This document shows positions 9,606 to 18,762 of a stretch of 64,000 nt of DNA, one piece after another (the first letter of the stretch is position 1; every line of letters begins with the position of its first letter). The position numbers and the translations under genes are program-made. The notes under the pieces are model-generated. The model had not been told where the DNA came from. It made no database searches and saw nothing but the letters and a program-made list of their open reading frames with translations. The DNA comes from Lysinibacillus sp. FSL K6-0232 (GTDB lineage Bacteria > Bacillota > Bacilli > Bacillales_A > Planococcaceae). The stretch covers positions 1,292,001-1,356,000 of the forward strand of contig NZ_JBBOYW010000001.1 in NCBI RefSeq assembly GCF_038008325.1, written 5' to 3'.

Positions 9606-10445
9606 TCAAAAATGAATATCCCGAAATTTTTTAGGGGAGAGGTGAACATGCTTTTTAAAGGTTGTAATAAAATGAGAGGTGCTATTAAAGCCACACATAA
9701 ATGCAATTTCGTTAATGGTGGAATTGGAATTGTGCAGCATCTTTTTTGCCTGATTAATACGATAGTTAATTAAATATTGCACAGGACTACAATCTAAATG
9801 CTTATTGAATATTCTTGTAAAATAATAAGGGCTTAAATAAACATGATTTGAAATATCCTCTAATTTAATATCTTTATGATAGTTGCTTTCAATAAAATGA
9901 ACTGCTTGCCGCACTTTTTTTTCACTCGTATCATTATTTAATTGAGAGAATTGATTTAGCTCACACAATATATGCTGGATGTAGAGTGAAATATAATGTT
10001 CATCTAAATGATTTGTTTCTGCCATTCGTAAAATACGATTCATATAGTCTAAAATAATATGTTGCTCCTCAATTGCATAGACACAGTCGTGTTTATTGTA
10101 CAGCAAATCAAAATACTCTCGACTAGCATTTCCAGAAAAATGAAACCAATCAAAAATTGTATGGTCAGTAATTGCTTCATAACAATGTGGAAAATGGCAA
10201 TCAAGAAACACAAAGGAGTTAGCAGCAGCTATAAATTCCTTTCCTTTATGTTGGATTTTCATTTGCCCTTGCTTAATATACAGAAATAAAAAACTATGAA
10301 AATTTTCCCTTGTTATTTTATATTCTGTTGTGCAATGAAATGTACCAGAGTAGATAATATAGTACAAGTTTTCCTTTGTAAATTCGTTTGCCATTGTAAA
10401 AAATATCTTTGATTGAGGTAGCGTACCTTGATCATGTGCCTTCAT
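9606..10445 (-). CDS. AraC-family transcriptional activator
   Basis: 279-residue regulator. The N-terminal cupin-like ligand domain (about residues 1-150) is followed by two helix-turn-helix motifs (IKLEDISNHVYLSPYYFTRI and STINEIAFMCGFNSTSHFI) and the AraC end signature LSPKKFRDIHF. The ATG at 10445 has AAGGGG nine bases upstream, better than the TTG at 10454. It is divergent from the oxidoreductase operon starting at 10635. The intergenic region has two direct repeats 21 bases apart next to a -35, which is the expected arrangement for activation by this protein. Ligand unknown; an inositol or related polyol is likely from context. Confidence 0.88.
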   Translation of the reverse strand: MKAHDQGTLPQSKIFFTMANEFTKENLYYIIYSGTFHCTTEYKITRENFHSFLFLYIKQGQMKIQHKGKEFIAAANSFVFLDCHFPHCYEAITDHTIFDWFHFSGNASREYFDLLYNKHDCVYAIEEQHIILDYMNRILRMAETNHLDEHYISLYIQHILCELNQFSQLNNDTSEKKVRQAVHFIESNYHKDIKLEDISNHVYLSPYYFTRIFNKHLDCSPVQYLINYRINQAKKMLHNSNSTINEIAFMCGFNSTSHFITTFKKHVHLSPKKFRDIHF

Positions 10446-10504
10446 TACAGCCAACCCCTTATTTGTGAATGTATAACATTATCATAATTCAGCTTTCTAT
10501 AAAG

Positions 10505-10534
10505 GGCAATATATCTAAATTTTTCGGCAATATA
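10505..10534 (+). promoter_or_regulatory. Direct-repeat AraC-type operator
   Basis: GGCAATATA occurs at 10505-10513 and again at 10526-10534, a 21-base period that puts both copies on the same DNA face. The second copy abuts the predicted -35 hexamer. This is the classical layout for an AraC-family activator, and the araC-type gene is divergent from it. Confidence 0.55.
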
Positions 10535-10563
10535 CCATAATGACTTTCAAAAGGAACTATACT
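10535..10563 (+). promoter_or_regulatory. Activator-dependent promoter of the 10635 operon
   Basis: The -10 TATACT at 10558-10563 is good. The -35 position 17 bases upstream reads CCATAA, far from consensus, which fits a promoter needing an activator bound at the adjacent direct repeats. Confidence 0.5.
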
Positions 10564-10634
10564 ATTATGTCATTACGCAGAAGATATTGTTATTTCTGAA
10601 TTTTTCGTGAACGATATATGAAGGAGGAATTTTC

Positions 10635-11780
10635 ATGGATGTTAGAATCGGATTAATTGGTGCAGGATGGATGGGAAAAGCTCATACAAGCGCTTTTGCA
10701 AACGCTTTAATGGCATTTGGGCCTGAGTATGGTACACCTGTTTTTGAAGTAGTATCAGATGTGAGTGAGGACGCTGCAAAGGCAGCTAAAGAGCAGCTAG
10801 GCTTTGCGAGATATACAACAAGCTGGGAGGAAGTAATTCAAGACGAGCGTGTAGATTTAATTGATATTGCAACACCGAATGCTTTTCATTATGAAATTGC
10901 TAAGGCAGCATTAACACATGGAAAAAATGTTTACTGTGAAAAGCCTTTAACGTTATCTGCTGAACAATCTGTTGAGTTAGCACAGCTTGCAAAGGACAAA
11001 GGGGTTGTCAACTATGTAGGTTATAACAATGTTATGAATCCTGCAAATGCCTATATCAAAACATTAATCGATAAAAATAAGCTAGGCAAAATTGTTAAAT
11101 TTTCTGGTACATATGATCAGGATGGGCTACTAGACGCATCGTTACCAATTACTTGGAGACATATTAATAAGTTTTCAGGTTCTGGCGCATTAGGTGATCT
11201 TGGCTCACATTTATTAAGTATCTCTCAATATCTACTAGGAAATATTGAAAATGTAAACGCTTTATCAAAAATTATTATTCAAGAGCGCCCTGTAAAAGTA
11301 GGTTCAGCAGAAATGGCTGAAGTAGAAAATGATGACGTAATCAGTATTTTGGCAAACTATCAAAATGGCGCAATTGGTATGATCTCGGCTAGCCGAATTG
11401 CTGCTGGTCGAAAAAATTATTTAGCCTATGAAATTCAAGGTACAGAAGGCTCTGTCTACTATTCATTAGAAAATATGAATGAGGTACATGTCTACTTTAC
11501 AGGAGATGACTCGGCTGATCGTGGTTTCCGCAAAGTATTTTTAGGACCAGATCATAAAGGATACAGCGCCTTTTATCCAGCAGCAGGTATTGCGATTGGC
11601 TACAACGATATGAAGGTTTTAGAAGCACATGAACTATTAGCTGCTGTTACAAAAGGAACTTCCTATGCTTGTGATTTTGAATTTGGAGCAAACATTGATA
11701 AAACAGTTAGCGCTATTTTAGTATCAGCACAAGAGCAAAGATGGATCAATGTACACGAAAAAGGAGGAATCACAGTATGA
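10635..11780 (+). CDS. Gfo/Idh/MocA-family dehydrogenase
   Basis: 381-residue NAD(P)-dependent oxidoreductase. The N-terminal Rossmann motif GLIGAGWMGKAH (residues 6-17) is followed by the EKP motif with Lys103, and by the Asp188/His192 pair in GDLGSHLL, the usual catalytic residues of inositol and sugar dehydrogenases. It is longer than IolG (about 336). The ATG has AAGGAGGAA upstream. The end overlaps the next ORF by ATGA, so the two are translationally coupled. Together they may oxidise and rearrange a cyclitol or sugar acid other than myo-inositol. The exact substrate cannot be read from sequence. Confidence 0.85.
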   Translation: MDVRIGLIGAGWMGKAHTSAFANALMAFGPEYGTPVFEVVSDVSEDAAKAAKEQLGFARYTTSWEEVIQDERVDLIDIATPNAFHYEIAKAALTHGKNVYCEKPLTLSAEQSVELAQLAKDKGVVNYVGYNNVMNPANAYIKTLIDKNKLGKIVKFSGTYDQDGLLDASLPITWRHINKFSGSGALGDLGSHLLSISQYLLGNIENVNALSKIIIQERPVKVGSAEMAEVENDDVISILANYQNGAIGMISASRIAAGRKNYLAYEIQGTEGSVYYSLENMNEVHVYFTGDDSADRGFRKVFLGPDHKGYSAFYPAAGIAIGYNDMKVLEAHELLAAVTKGTSYACDFEFGANIDKTVSAILVSAQEQRWINVHEKGGITV

Positions 11781-12658
11781 ACATAAAGATCGGCAGTGCA
11801 CCAGATTCTTGGGGCATATGGTTTCCTAACAATGACAAACAAACACCATGGGAAAGATGCTTAAACGAAATGCATGAGGCAGGCTATCAAGGCATAGAGC
11901 TTGGACCTTGGGGCTATTTACCAAATAATTATGAGCAATTGAAGGCAGAGCTAGACAAAAGAAATTTAAGCTTAACAGCTACGACATTAGTGGGGGATTT
12001 AACCTCTTCCGAAAAGACGGATGAACTAATTGCATTATTGGATGAGATGAGTGCTGTTCAATTAAAATTTCCGACAGCTAAATATGTTGTATTAATTGAT
12101 GATTGCTATACAGATTTATTTACAGGTGAGCTAGTGCGTTCACCACAGCTAAACGATGAAGAATGGCAGCACTTTGTAGCAAATATTGATCGTATTAAAG
12201 ACTATGCAAAGGAAAAATACGACTTAGAGGTTGTTTTCCATCCACATGCACAAAGTCATATTGAAACAGAGGAGCAAATCGAACGTTTATTGCAAGATAG
12301 CGATATTAATCTTTGTTTAGATACTGGCCATCATGCTTATACGGATGGTGATCCTGTCGAGTTTATGCGTAAATATCATCAGCGCATTCCTTATTTACAT
12401 GTGAAAAGCTGTGATTTAGCGGTGCGAGAAAAAATGAAGACTGAAAATTGGTCCTTTGCCAAGGCAGTTAGTGAGGATATTATGTGTGAGCCTGAAAAGG
12501 GTGTTGTGGATTTTGAGGCATTTGTCCAAGTATTAAAAGATATTGATTATCATGGCTGGGCAGTTGTAGAGCAAGATATGTATCCTGCTCCATTTGATAA
12601 ACCATTCCCCATTGCTAAAAGAACATATGACTATATTAGTCGACTATTAGAGGAATAG
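11777..12658 (+). CDS. TIM-barrel sugar isomerase/epimerase, IolE/IolH-like
   Basis: 293-residue protein of the xylose-isomerase-like TIM-barrel family. The start IGSAPDSWGIW resembles IolE-type inosose dehydratases. Probable metal ligands lie in VVFHPHAQSH, CLDTGHHAY, LHVKSCD and VVEQDMY. The ATG at 11777 overlaps the preceding stop (ATGA), with AAGGAGG nine bases upstream. A second copy of this class, the better IolE match, lies at 20946. This one therefore probably handles a product of its partner oxidoreductase. Dehydratase or isomerase activity cannot be chosen from sequence alone. Confidence 0.8.
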   Translation: MNIKIGSAPDSWGIWFPNNDKQTPWERCLNEMHEAGYQGIELGPWGYLPNNYEQLKAELDKRNLSLTATTLVGDLTSSEKTDELIALLDEMSAVQLKFPTAKYVVLIDDCYTDLFTGELVRSPQLNDEEWQHFVANIDRIKDYAKEKYDLEVVFHPHAQSHIETEEQIERLLQDSDINLCLDTGHHAYTDGDPVEFMRKYHQRIPYLHVKSCDLAVREKMKTENWSFAKAVSEDIMCEPEKGVVDFEAFVQVLKDIDYHGWAVVEQDMYPAPFDKPFPIAKRTYDYISRLLEE

Positions 12659-12665
12659 ATTGTAT

Positions 12666-12696
12666 GTGTGCAGAAAAATACATTTTTTCTGCACAC
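12666..12696. terminator. Hairpin after the oxidoreductase/TIM-barrel pair
   Basis: Stem GTGTGCAGAAAAA with TTTTTCTGCACAC around a short loop. No long T run follows, so termination is likely but not certain. The next 440 bases (12700-13140) are very AT-rich, without a gene; they hold a small AAAATTTAG/CTAAATTTT hairpin (12877-12899) and a TATAAT at 12905-12910. Confidence 0.55.
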
Positions 12697-13097
12697 CCTA
12701 CTTTATCATTGCCCCGTTTACATAAGTGAATGATAAAAAAATGGTTATTTTATTGTGAAAATTAAATGAAAAATAGTTATTTTTCTTGAAAATAATGATT
12801 GCTTTATTAGTAATAATATGAAAAAATATGGTTAATTTATTGGTATGTGTTGGTGAATTGATGATTTTTTGTGAAAAAAATTTAGAAAAACTAAATTTTG
12901 TTAGTATAATAATTTGAATTGTTAGATTATTACGTATAAATAGGATATTTACTTGAAAATACTATGTTTTGTAGTAATAGCAACCTATGAATTTTGTTAC
13001 TTTAAAATAAGAAAAATAGGCATAAATGACAAAATCATAGCTATTACAAGAAAATTATATATTGATTTATTTTTCACAATTTTGTAATATTCAATTT

Positions 13098-13113
13098 AAG
13101 TAAGCGCTTAACT
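13098..13113 (+). promoter_or_regulatory. LacI/CcpA-type palindromic operator
   Basis: AAGTAAGCGCTTAACT has the perfect core TAAGCGCTTA (13101-13110) with a central CG, typical of LacI-family operators, about 37 bases before the first gene of the transporter operon. A related palindrome precedes iolG at 19815. The lacI gene of the same cluster is the likely binder; catabolite repression by CcpA is the alternative, as the site also resembles a cre. Confidence 0.5.
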
Positions 13114-13149
13114 AGATGTATTTTCCTATTATGAAAAGGGGTGATGACC

Positions 13150-14142
13150 ATGAATTGGGGTATTATTAGTGCTGCTAATATTGCATACGATGAGGTTGTT
13201 CCAGCTATTCGCCGCTCAGCTACTTCTAAACCATATGCACTTGCTACAAAAACAAAGGACAAGGCACAACGTTTTCAAATTACTAATGTTTATGCCACAT
13301 ATGAAGGTTTATTAGCTGATAAAAATATAACATCTGTATATATACCATTACCGAATGCATTGCACCATGATATGGTGATTAAATCATTAAAATCTAATAA
13401 ACATGTGCTAGTGGAAAAGCCTGCGACGATTTCACTGGAGGAAATGCAGCATATTGCAGCAACCGTACAGGAAACAGGTCGATATTTTTTAGAAGGCTTT
13501 ATGTACCAATATCATGAGCAACATAGTAAGATGCGAGAATTATTGCCTTTAATTGGAGAGATAGTACATATTAAAGCTCATTTTTCGTGGTTATTAGAAA
13601 ATAAAGAAGATATTCGCTTAAATCCATCCTTAGGTGGAGGAGCAATGTATGATGTTGGCTGCTATTGTATGCATGCGATTACACAGTTAATTGGCTTTAA
13701 GCCAGTAGCCATTAGTATGGTCAGCAATACGCTTTCTGATATAACGGTTGATCGTACTAGTATTTGTACAATGGTTGATAAGCATGGAAAAACGGCAACC
13801 TTTACTTGTTCAATGGAAATGCCATTTCTTGATTACTATGAAATTGTTGGCGAAAAGGGCATGTTGAAAGTTTTGCATAGCTTCCGTCCTGATGTTTCAA
13901 AAAATGGCAAAGGCATTGTAGAGCTCTACAACCATGCAGGAGATTTATTAGAGCAGCATGCTATTTGGGATGATCAATATTTAAGACAAATCGAACACTT
14001 TGAACAGCAAGTAAATAGTCAAATAGCTTGTGAAAATAGCTTACAGCAATCACTTGAGCTAGCACACTATTTAGAGCAAGCCTATAAATCTGCTTATCAA
14101 AAAGGCAAGTTGATGGAAGTGGGGGATATACAACATGCTTAA
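13150..14142 (+). CDS. Gfo/Idh/MocA-family oxidoreductase
   Basis: 330-residue dehydrogenase-like protein. It has the nucleotide-binding start WGIISAANIA, the EKP motif with Lys90 and the segment GGGAMYDVGCYCMHA (Asp168, Tyr172), which places it nearer the dihydrodiol/xylose dehydrogenase branch than IolG. ATG at 13150 follows AAAAGGGG at good spacing; the GTG at 13141 is too close. It overlaps the next dehydrogenase by 8 bases and opens the operon carrying the ABC importer. Substrate unknown, probably an inositol isomer or derivative brought in by that importer. Confidence 0.82.
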   Translation: MNWGIISAANIAYDEVVPAIRRSATSKPYALATKTKDKAQRFQITNVYATYEGLLADKNITSVYIPLPNALHHDMVIKSLKSNKHVLVEKPATISLEEMQHIAATVQETGRYFLEGFMYQYHEQHSKMRELLPLIGEIVHIKAHFSWLLENKEDIRLNPSLGGGAMYDVGCYCMHAITQLIGFKPVAISMVSNTLSDITVDRTSICTMVDKHGKTATFTCSMEMPFLDYYEIVGEKGMLKVLHSFRPDVSKNGKGIVELYNHAGDLLEQHAIWDDQYLRQIEHFEQQVNSQIACENSLQQSLELAHYLEQAYKSAYQKGKLMEVGDIQHA

Positions 14143-15133
14143 TGTAGCTGTTATTGGATTAGGAAGATTAGGGCGTTGGCATACCTTTAATTTACAGAAA
14201 ATTAAGAATGTTAATCTTGTAGCTGTTTGTGATTATTCAATCGAAGTTGCACAGCGTGTTGCAACAGAGGCTGGAGTGCCACATTTTACAAATGATGTGG
14301 ATGAAATTATGCATAATGAGCAAGTGCAAGCAGTTGTGATTGTTACTTCTACAAGTACACATTATGAAATTATTTTAAAGGCAATTGCTGCCAAGAAAGC
14401 TATTTTTGTAGAGAAACCCTTAACCATTAATATGGAAGAATCTTTACTTATTCAGCAGGAAATTGAAAAAACAAATATATTTTGTCAAGTAGGCTTTATG
14501 CGACGCTTTGACGATGATTATGTAGAAGCAAAGAGAATGATTGAGGCAGGCGCAATTGGCAAGCCGCTTTACTTTAAAGGCATTAGTCGCGATCCAGTTG
14601 CACCAGATATAAGCTTTATTCCACGTAGTGGCGGCTTATTTATTGATTTATGTATTCATGATTATGATTTAGCCCGCTTTTTAATGGGCACAGAAGTGAA
14701 AGCGATTTCTGCGTTTGGTTGTACCATTAAATATCCTGAGCTAGCACAATATGATGATGTAGACCAAGGTTTCACACATCTTCAACTTGTCAATGGTGCT
14801 GCAGGAGATATAGAAGGAAGCCGTTGCGCGTACTATGGCTATGATATTCGAACTGAAATTATCGGTTCAGAGGGCACGCTGCTTATTGGAAGCACAAAAA
14901 AATCAAATGTTCATATTTTAACACCACAAGGCAATTTGCATGAAATTATTCCTGCATTTCCGCAACGTTTTGAATCTGCTTATGTCAATGAGTTAAGCGC
15001 TTTCGCTGAGGCTGTTCTCAATGAAGCGCCATCACCTGCAACTGTTAAGGATAGTATAAAGGCTTTACAAATTGCTTATGCAGCAACAGCCTCATATAAA
15101 GAACAGGGAAAAATAATGACAATCGAGCACTAG
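14135..15133 (+). CDS. Inositol 2-dehydrogenase-like protein
   Basis: 332-residue Gfo/Idh/MocA enzyme with IolG-type active-site spacing: Lys94 in VEKP, Asp171 and His175 in FIDLCIHDYD, with FMRRFDDDYVEA and ISRDP segments typical of IolG. It should oxidise an inositol to an inosose with NAD. It is distinct from the second IolG at 19854, so the two likely favour different isomers (myo-, scyllo- or chiro-inositol). It overlaps the upstream gene and is 18 bases from the ABC ATPase. Confidence 0.85.
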   Translation: MLNVAVIGLGRLGRWHTFNLQKIKNVNLVAVCDYSIEVAQRVATEAGVPHFTNDVDEIMHNEQVQAVVIVTSTSTHYEIILKAIAAKKAIFVEKPLTINMEESLLIQQEIEKTNIFCQVGFMRRFDDDYVEAKRMIEAGAIGKPLYFKGISRDPVAPDISFIPRSGGLFIDLCIHDYDLARFLMGTEVKAISAFGCTIKYPELAQYDDVDQGFTHLQLVNGAAGDIEGSRCAYYGYDIRTEIIGSEGTLLIGSTKKSNVHILTPQGNLHEIIPAFPQRFESAYVNELSAFAEAVLNEAPSPATVKDSIKALQIAYAATASYKEQGKIMTIEH

Positions 15134-15151
15134 AAAGGGAGAGTGTTAACG

Positions 15152-16654
15152 ATGCCTGAAGAAATACTTGTAATGAAAGATGTTTATAAAAGCTTCCAAA
15201 ATAACCATGTATTAAAGGGAGTAAATCTAGGTGTTCGACGCGGGGAAGTACATGTATTATTAGGCGAAAATGGTGCTGGAAAATCCACACTCATCAAAAT
15301 TATTACAGGTGCCTATGCAATGGATAAAGGTGAAATGTTTTGGGAAGGTAAGCCTGTTCGCATTACTGGGCCAATATCAGCTATGGAGCTTGGCATTGCG
15401 ACCATTTATCAGGAATTAAACGTTATTCCAGAGCTAGCTGTATATGAAAATATCTTCTTAGGACGAGAGCTAAAAAAGGGTGGCAAATTTGGCATACTTG
15501 ATCGGGCAACAATGATTAAGCAAGCTGAGGAGCTATTAACACGTTTAGGGCAAGATCCGAAATTAGCGACAGTTCCGCTTAGTAAATTAGGGATTGGTCA
15601 ACAGCAGCTTGTAGAAATTGCTAAAGCATTAATTTTAGATGCGAAAGTATTAATTATGGATGAGCCAACAGCAAGTTTAAGTGGTGTGGAGGTAGAGCAG
15701 CTTTATAAAATTGTGGAGCAACTACGAGCTGAAGGCATGGCTATAGTATTTATTTCCCATCGCTTTGAAGAGATTCAGCGCTTAGGAGATCGTATTACGA
15801 TTTTACGTGATGGACAAGGTGTTGAAACGGTAGAGGTTGCCACAACACAGCAAGATTATTGGATTGAGTTAATGGTAGGTCGCTCGCTTGATGAGAAATT
15901 CCCTAAAAAGGAATTCGTGCAAGGAGATGTTGGCTTTAAAGTTGAGAACTTTAAAGTGACAGCAAACTCGCCAGCCTTAAATATGGAAATTCATTACGGA
16001 GAAATTTTAGGGATTTCTGGGTTAGTAGGAGCGGGACGAACAGAGCTAGCACGAGCTATTTTCGCTGCTGATAAACGACATTCTGGAGAAATTTATATTG
16101 ATGGTGTGAAGCGAACAATTAATAATCCTCGTCAAGCAATTGAAGCAGGTATTGCTTTTATTACAGAGGATAGAAAATCAGAGGGGTTATTGTTAGATTT
16201 ACCACTTGATTTTAATGTTTGTTTAGCAAATATGAAGGCATTTAAGGGAGCTGGAAAGCTATTAAATCCTGCTGAAATGCGGAAAGAGGCAGCTAAATAC
16301 GTCAAGGAATTACAAATTCGTCCAAGCAGCATTGACTTAAATGCACGCAACTTTAGTGGTGGTAATCAGCAAAAAGTAGTCATTGCTAAATGGCTTTGTA
16401 CAAAGGCGAAAGTTTTTATCTTTGATGAGCCAACGCGAGGAATTGATATTGGAGCAAAAGTTGAAGTATATCGTTTAATGAATCATTTAGTTGATGAAGG
16501 TGCACTTGTATTGATGATTTCATCTGATTTGCCAGAAATTTTAGGTATGTGTGATCGCGTGTTAGTGATGAATCAAGGTGATATTACAGCGAATTTACCA
16601 ATTGCTGAAGCAACGCAGGAAACCATTATGAAAGCAGCAACAATTGGGGCATAG
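15152..16654 (+). CDS. Sugar ABC transporter ATPase, two-domain (RbsA/MglA type)
   Basis: 500-residue cytoplasmic ATPase with two fused nucleotide-binding domains. The first has Walker A GENGAGKST, linker LGIGQQQLVEIAKA and Walker B VLIMDEPTAS. The second has the degenerate P-loop GLVGAGRTE, FSGGNQQKV and VFIFDEPTRGID, as in the CUT2 family for ribose, galactose and inositol. ATG at 15152 has AAAGGGAGAG upstream; the GTG at 15143 lies in the ribosome site. With the permease and lipoprotein that follow it forms a complete importer, most likely for inositol, given the dehydrogenases on both sides. Confidence 0.93.
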   Translation: MPEEILVMKDVYKSFQNNHVLKGVNLGVRRGEVHVLLGENGAGKSTLIKIITGAYAMDKGEMFWEGKPVRITGPISAMELGIATIYQELNVIPELAVYENIFLGRELKKGGKFGILDRATMIKQAEELLTRLGQDPKLATVPLSKLGIGQQQLVEIAKALILDAKVLIMDEPTASLSGVEVEQLYKIVEQLRAEGMAIVFISHRFEEIQRLGDRITILRDGQGVETVEVATTQQDYWIELMVGRSLDEKFPKKEFVQGDVGFKVENFKVTANSPALNMEIHYGEILGISGLVGAGRTELARAIFAADKRHSGEIYIDGVKRTINNPRQAIEAGIAFITEDRKSEGLLLDLPLDFNVCLANMKAFKGAGKLLNPAEMRKEAAKYVKELQIRPSSIDLNARNFSGGNQQKVVIAKWLCTKAKVFIFDEPTRGIDIGAKVEVYRLMNHLVDEGALVLMISSDLPEILGMCDRVLVMNQGDITANLPIAEATQETIMKAATIGA

Positions 16655-16673
16655 CGTTTGGAGGAGGAGTAGT

Positions 16674-17666
16674 ATGAACGAAGTAACTGAAACGACGTTG
16701 AAAGTAGAAGAAAAAGAACAAGGCTGGAAGAAAATATTAAGTAAATTTGGTTCACTTTTGGCATTAATCATTTTAATGGTTGTTTTGACGATTACATCTG
16801 ATAAATTCCTGACCGTCAGTAACCTGATGAATATTGCAAGACAATCGTCTATTAATGCTTTACTAGCAATTGGTATGCTACTACCAATTTTAACAGCCGG
16901 TATTGACTTATCGGTAGGCTCGATTTTAGCGGTGTCCATTATGATTATGGGGATTGTTGCCGTTAATATGGAAATGGGTGCATTAGCTGGAATTGCTGTT
17001 TGTTTAATTGTTGGGGCAGCCTTTGGTTTACTAAATGGTTTATTATTAACGAAATTACGCTTACCACATCCATTTATTTCAACATTAGGAACAATGAATA
17101 TTGCGCGTGGTATTGCCTTAATTATTACGGCAGCCGCACCCATTGCTGGCTTCCCATACTTGGTTCAATTTTTAGGCAGTGAGTTTGTAGGACCTATTCC
17201 AGTTAGCTTCTTATTAGTCATTGTTGTCTATATTATCTTCCATATTTTCCTTACACGTACTCAAACAGGGCGCTATATTTATGCGATCGGTGGCAATAAA
17301 GAAGCAGCACGCTTATCGGGGATTAATGTAGATCGAGTATTAATTATTGTTTATACAATTAGTGGTTTTATGGCAGCTTTAGCTGGATTAGTCATGGTAG
17401 GACGTGTAAACTCAGCCTTCCCATTAGCAGGGCTTTCCTATGAGTTAGATGCAATTGCTGCTGTTATTATTGGTGGCGCGAGCTTCTTTGGTGGGGTAGG
17501 AACTGTCTGGGGGACATTAATTGGGGCATTGATTATTGCAGTGCTCCGTAACGGGCTAAATTTACTGAATGTTTCGGCGGATTTCCAAATGACGGTTATT
17601 GGTATCGTTATTATCGCTGCCGTTTTTGTAGATGTTTTACGTCAGCGTAAATCTAAATCCAATTAG
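16674..17666 (+). CDS. Sugar ABC transporter permease (RbsC type)
   Basis: 330-residue integral membrane protein of the CUT2 permease family, with about 8-10 hydrophobic helices and the conserved segments AGIDLSVGSILAVS, TLGTMNIARGIALI and YAIGGNKEAARLSGINV. ATG at 16674 follows GAGGAGGAG. It sits 19 bases after the ATPase gene and 46 bases before the binding protein. It probably acts as a homodimer with the two-domain ATPase. Confidence 0.93.
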   Translation: MNEVTETTLKVEEKEQGWKKILSKFGSLLALIILMVVLTITSDKFLTVSNLMNIARQSSINALLAIGMLLPILTAGIDLSVGSILAVSIMIMGIVAVNMEMGALAGIAVCLIVGAAFGLLNGLLLTKLRLPHPFISTLGTMNIARGIALIITAAAPIAGFPYLVQFLGSEFVGPIPVSFLLVIVVYIIFHIFLTRTQTGRYIYAIGGNKEAARLSGINVDRVLIIVYTISGFMAALAGLVMVGRVNSAFPLAGLSYELDAIAAVIIGGASFFGGVGTVWGTLIGALIIAVLRNGLNLLNVSADFQMTVIGIVIIAAVFVDVLRQRKSKSN

Positions 17667-17712
17667 TGATGTTAGTAAAAAAATATATAAATGAATTTGG
17701 AGGCTATTAAAT

Positions 17713-18690
17713 ATGAAAAAAGTATTCAAACCATTCCTATCTTTTGCTTTAGTAAGCTCGTTATTTTTAGCAGCATGTGGCGATGATTCGTCATCAGGCT
17801 CAGATTCAGGTTCAAGTTCAGGCTCAGATGGTGATAAAAATGTATCAGTTGTTTTAAAAACGGTTTCAAGTCCTTACTGGAAATATGTAGAGGCTGGTGC
17901 TAAAAAAGCAGGTGAGGATTTAGGCGTTAATGTAACAGTTGTTGGTCCTTCTGCTGAATCTGAAGTTATTCAGCAAGTAAATATGTTGGAGGATCAAATT
18001 AGCCAATCACCTGATGCTATTTTAATTTCACCAACGCAGCCAGATACAGTTATTCCTGCATTGGAAAGAGCAGCAAAGGATATTCCAGTTATTTTAGTAG
18101 ACTCCGATGCAGATTTTGAAGGAAAAGTATCATTTATCGGTACTGAAAACTACAATGCTGGCGTTGAAGGTGGTAAACAATTAGCAAGTTTGTTGCAATC
18201 AGGGGATAAGGTTGTACTTATTTCAGGGGCACTAGGAAATCCTGCAACAGATGATCGCATTAAAGGTGCTAAAGAGGCATTAGAGGAAGCGGGAATGGTG
18301 GTTGTTTCTGAACAGCCAGCAGATAGTGATAAAACAAAGGCAATGTCTGTTATGGAAAATATTTTAGAGAAAGACCAAGATGTTAAAGGTGTATTTGCAG
18401 CAAGTGATGATATGGCATTAGGTGCATTGCGCGCAGTTCAGGCGAGGGACTTAGATATTAAAGTGTTTGGTGTAAATGGTGATGAAGAGGCTGTTAATTC
18501 CATTTTAGAGGATGGCTTAACAGGATCAGTTGCGCAAAATCCATACGATATGGGCTACCAAGGTGTAGAAATTGCTGTAAAAGCAGCGGCAGGTGAGTCT
18601 GTGGAGGAACGTATAGATAGTGGGATTACGATTATTACAAAAGAAAATGCACAGGAGCACTTAGATTTCTTAAAATCTATTAGTAAATAA
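17713..18690 (+). CDS. Sugar-binding lipoprotein of the ABC importer
   Basis: 325-residue extracellular binding protein. A signal peptide ends in the lipobox LAAC (Cys22), followed by a Ser/Gly/Asp-rich linker and a periplasmic-binding-protein 4 fold (VVLKTVSSPYWKYVEAGA; ISPTQPDTVIPAL; GVFAASDDMALGAL). This is the family of ribose and inositol binding proteins. It would capture the substrate at the membrane for the preceding ATPase and permease. Inositol specificity is inferred from gene context. Confidence 0.92.
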   Translation: MKKVFKPFLSFALVSSLFLAACGDDSSSGSDSGSSSGSDGDKNVSVVLKTVSSPYWKYVEAGAKKAGEDLGVNVTVVGPSAESEVIQQVNMLEDQISQSPDAILISPTQPDTVIPALERAAKDIPVILVDSDADFEGKVSFIGTENYNAGVEGGKQLASLLQSGDKVVLISGALGNPATDDRIKGAKEALEEAGMVVVSEQPADSDKTKAMSVMENILEKDQDVKGVFAASDDMALGALRAVQARDLDIKVFGVNGDEEAVNSILEDGLTGSVAQNPYDMGYQGVEIAVKAAAGESVEERIDSGITIITKENAQEHLDFLKSISK

Positions 18691-18762
18691 CAAGATAGCT
18701 ATAATATGATTGCGATTATAGGTTATATTAGTAGGGACATCATTAAATAAAAGGAGTAATCA

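Noticed and set aside
12700..13097. Possible small RNA or gene in the long AT-rich gap
   Set aside because: Only short hairpins and scattered -10-like sequences; no coding signal and no recognised RNA motif.
16595..17143. Long minus-strand ORF of 182 codons opposite the permease gene
   Set aside because: Antisense shadow of the RbsC-like gene with no ribosome site and unusual composition.
18699..18721. CTATAAT...ATTATAG inverted repeat before the lacI gene
   Set aside because: A/T-rich 7-base arms are expected by chance here; no T run and no CG-centred operator core.
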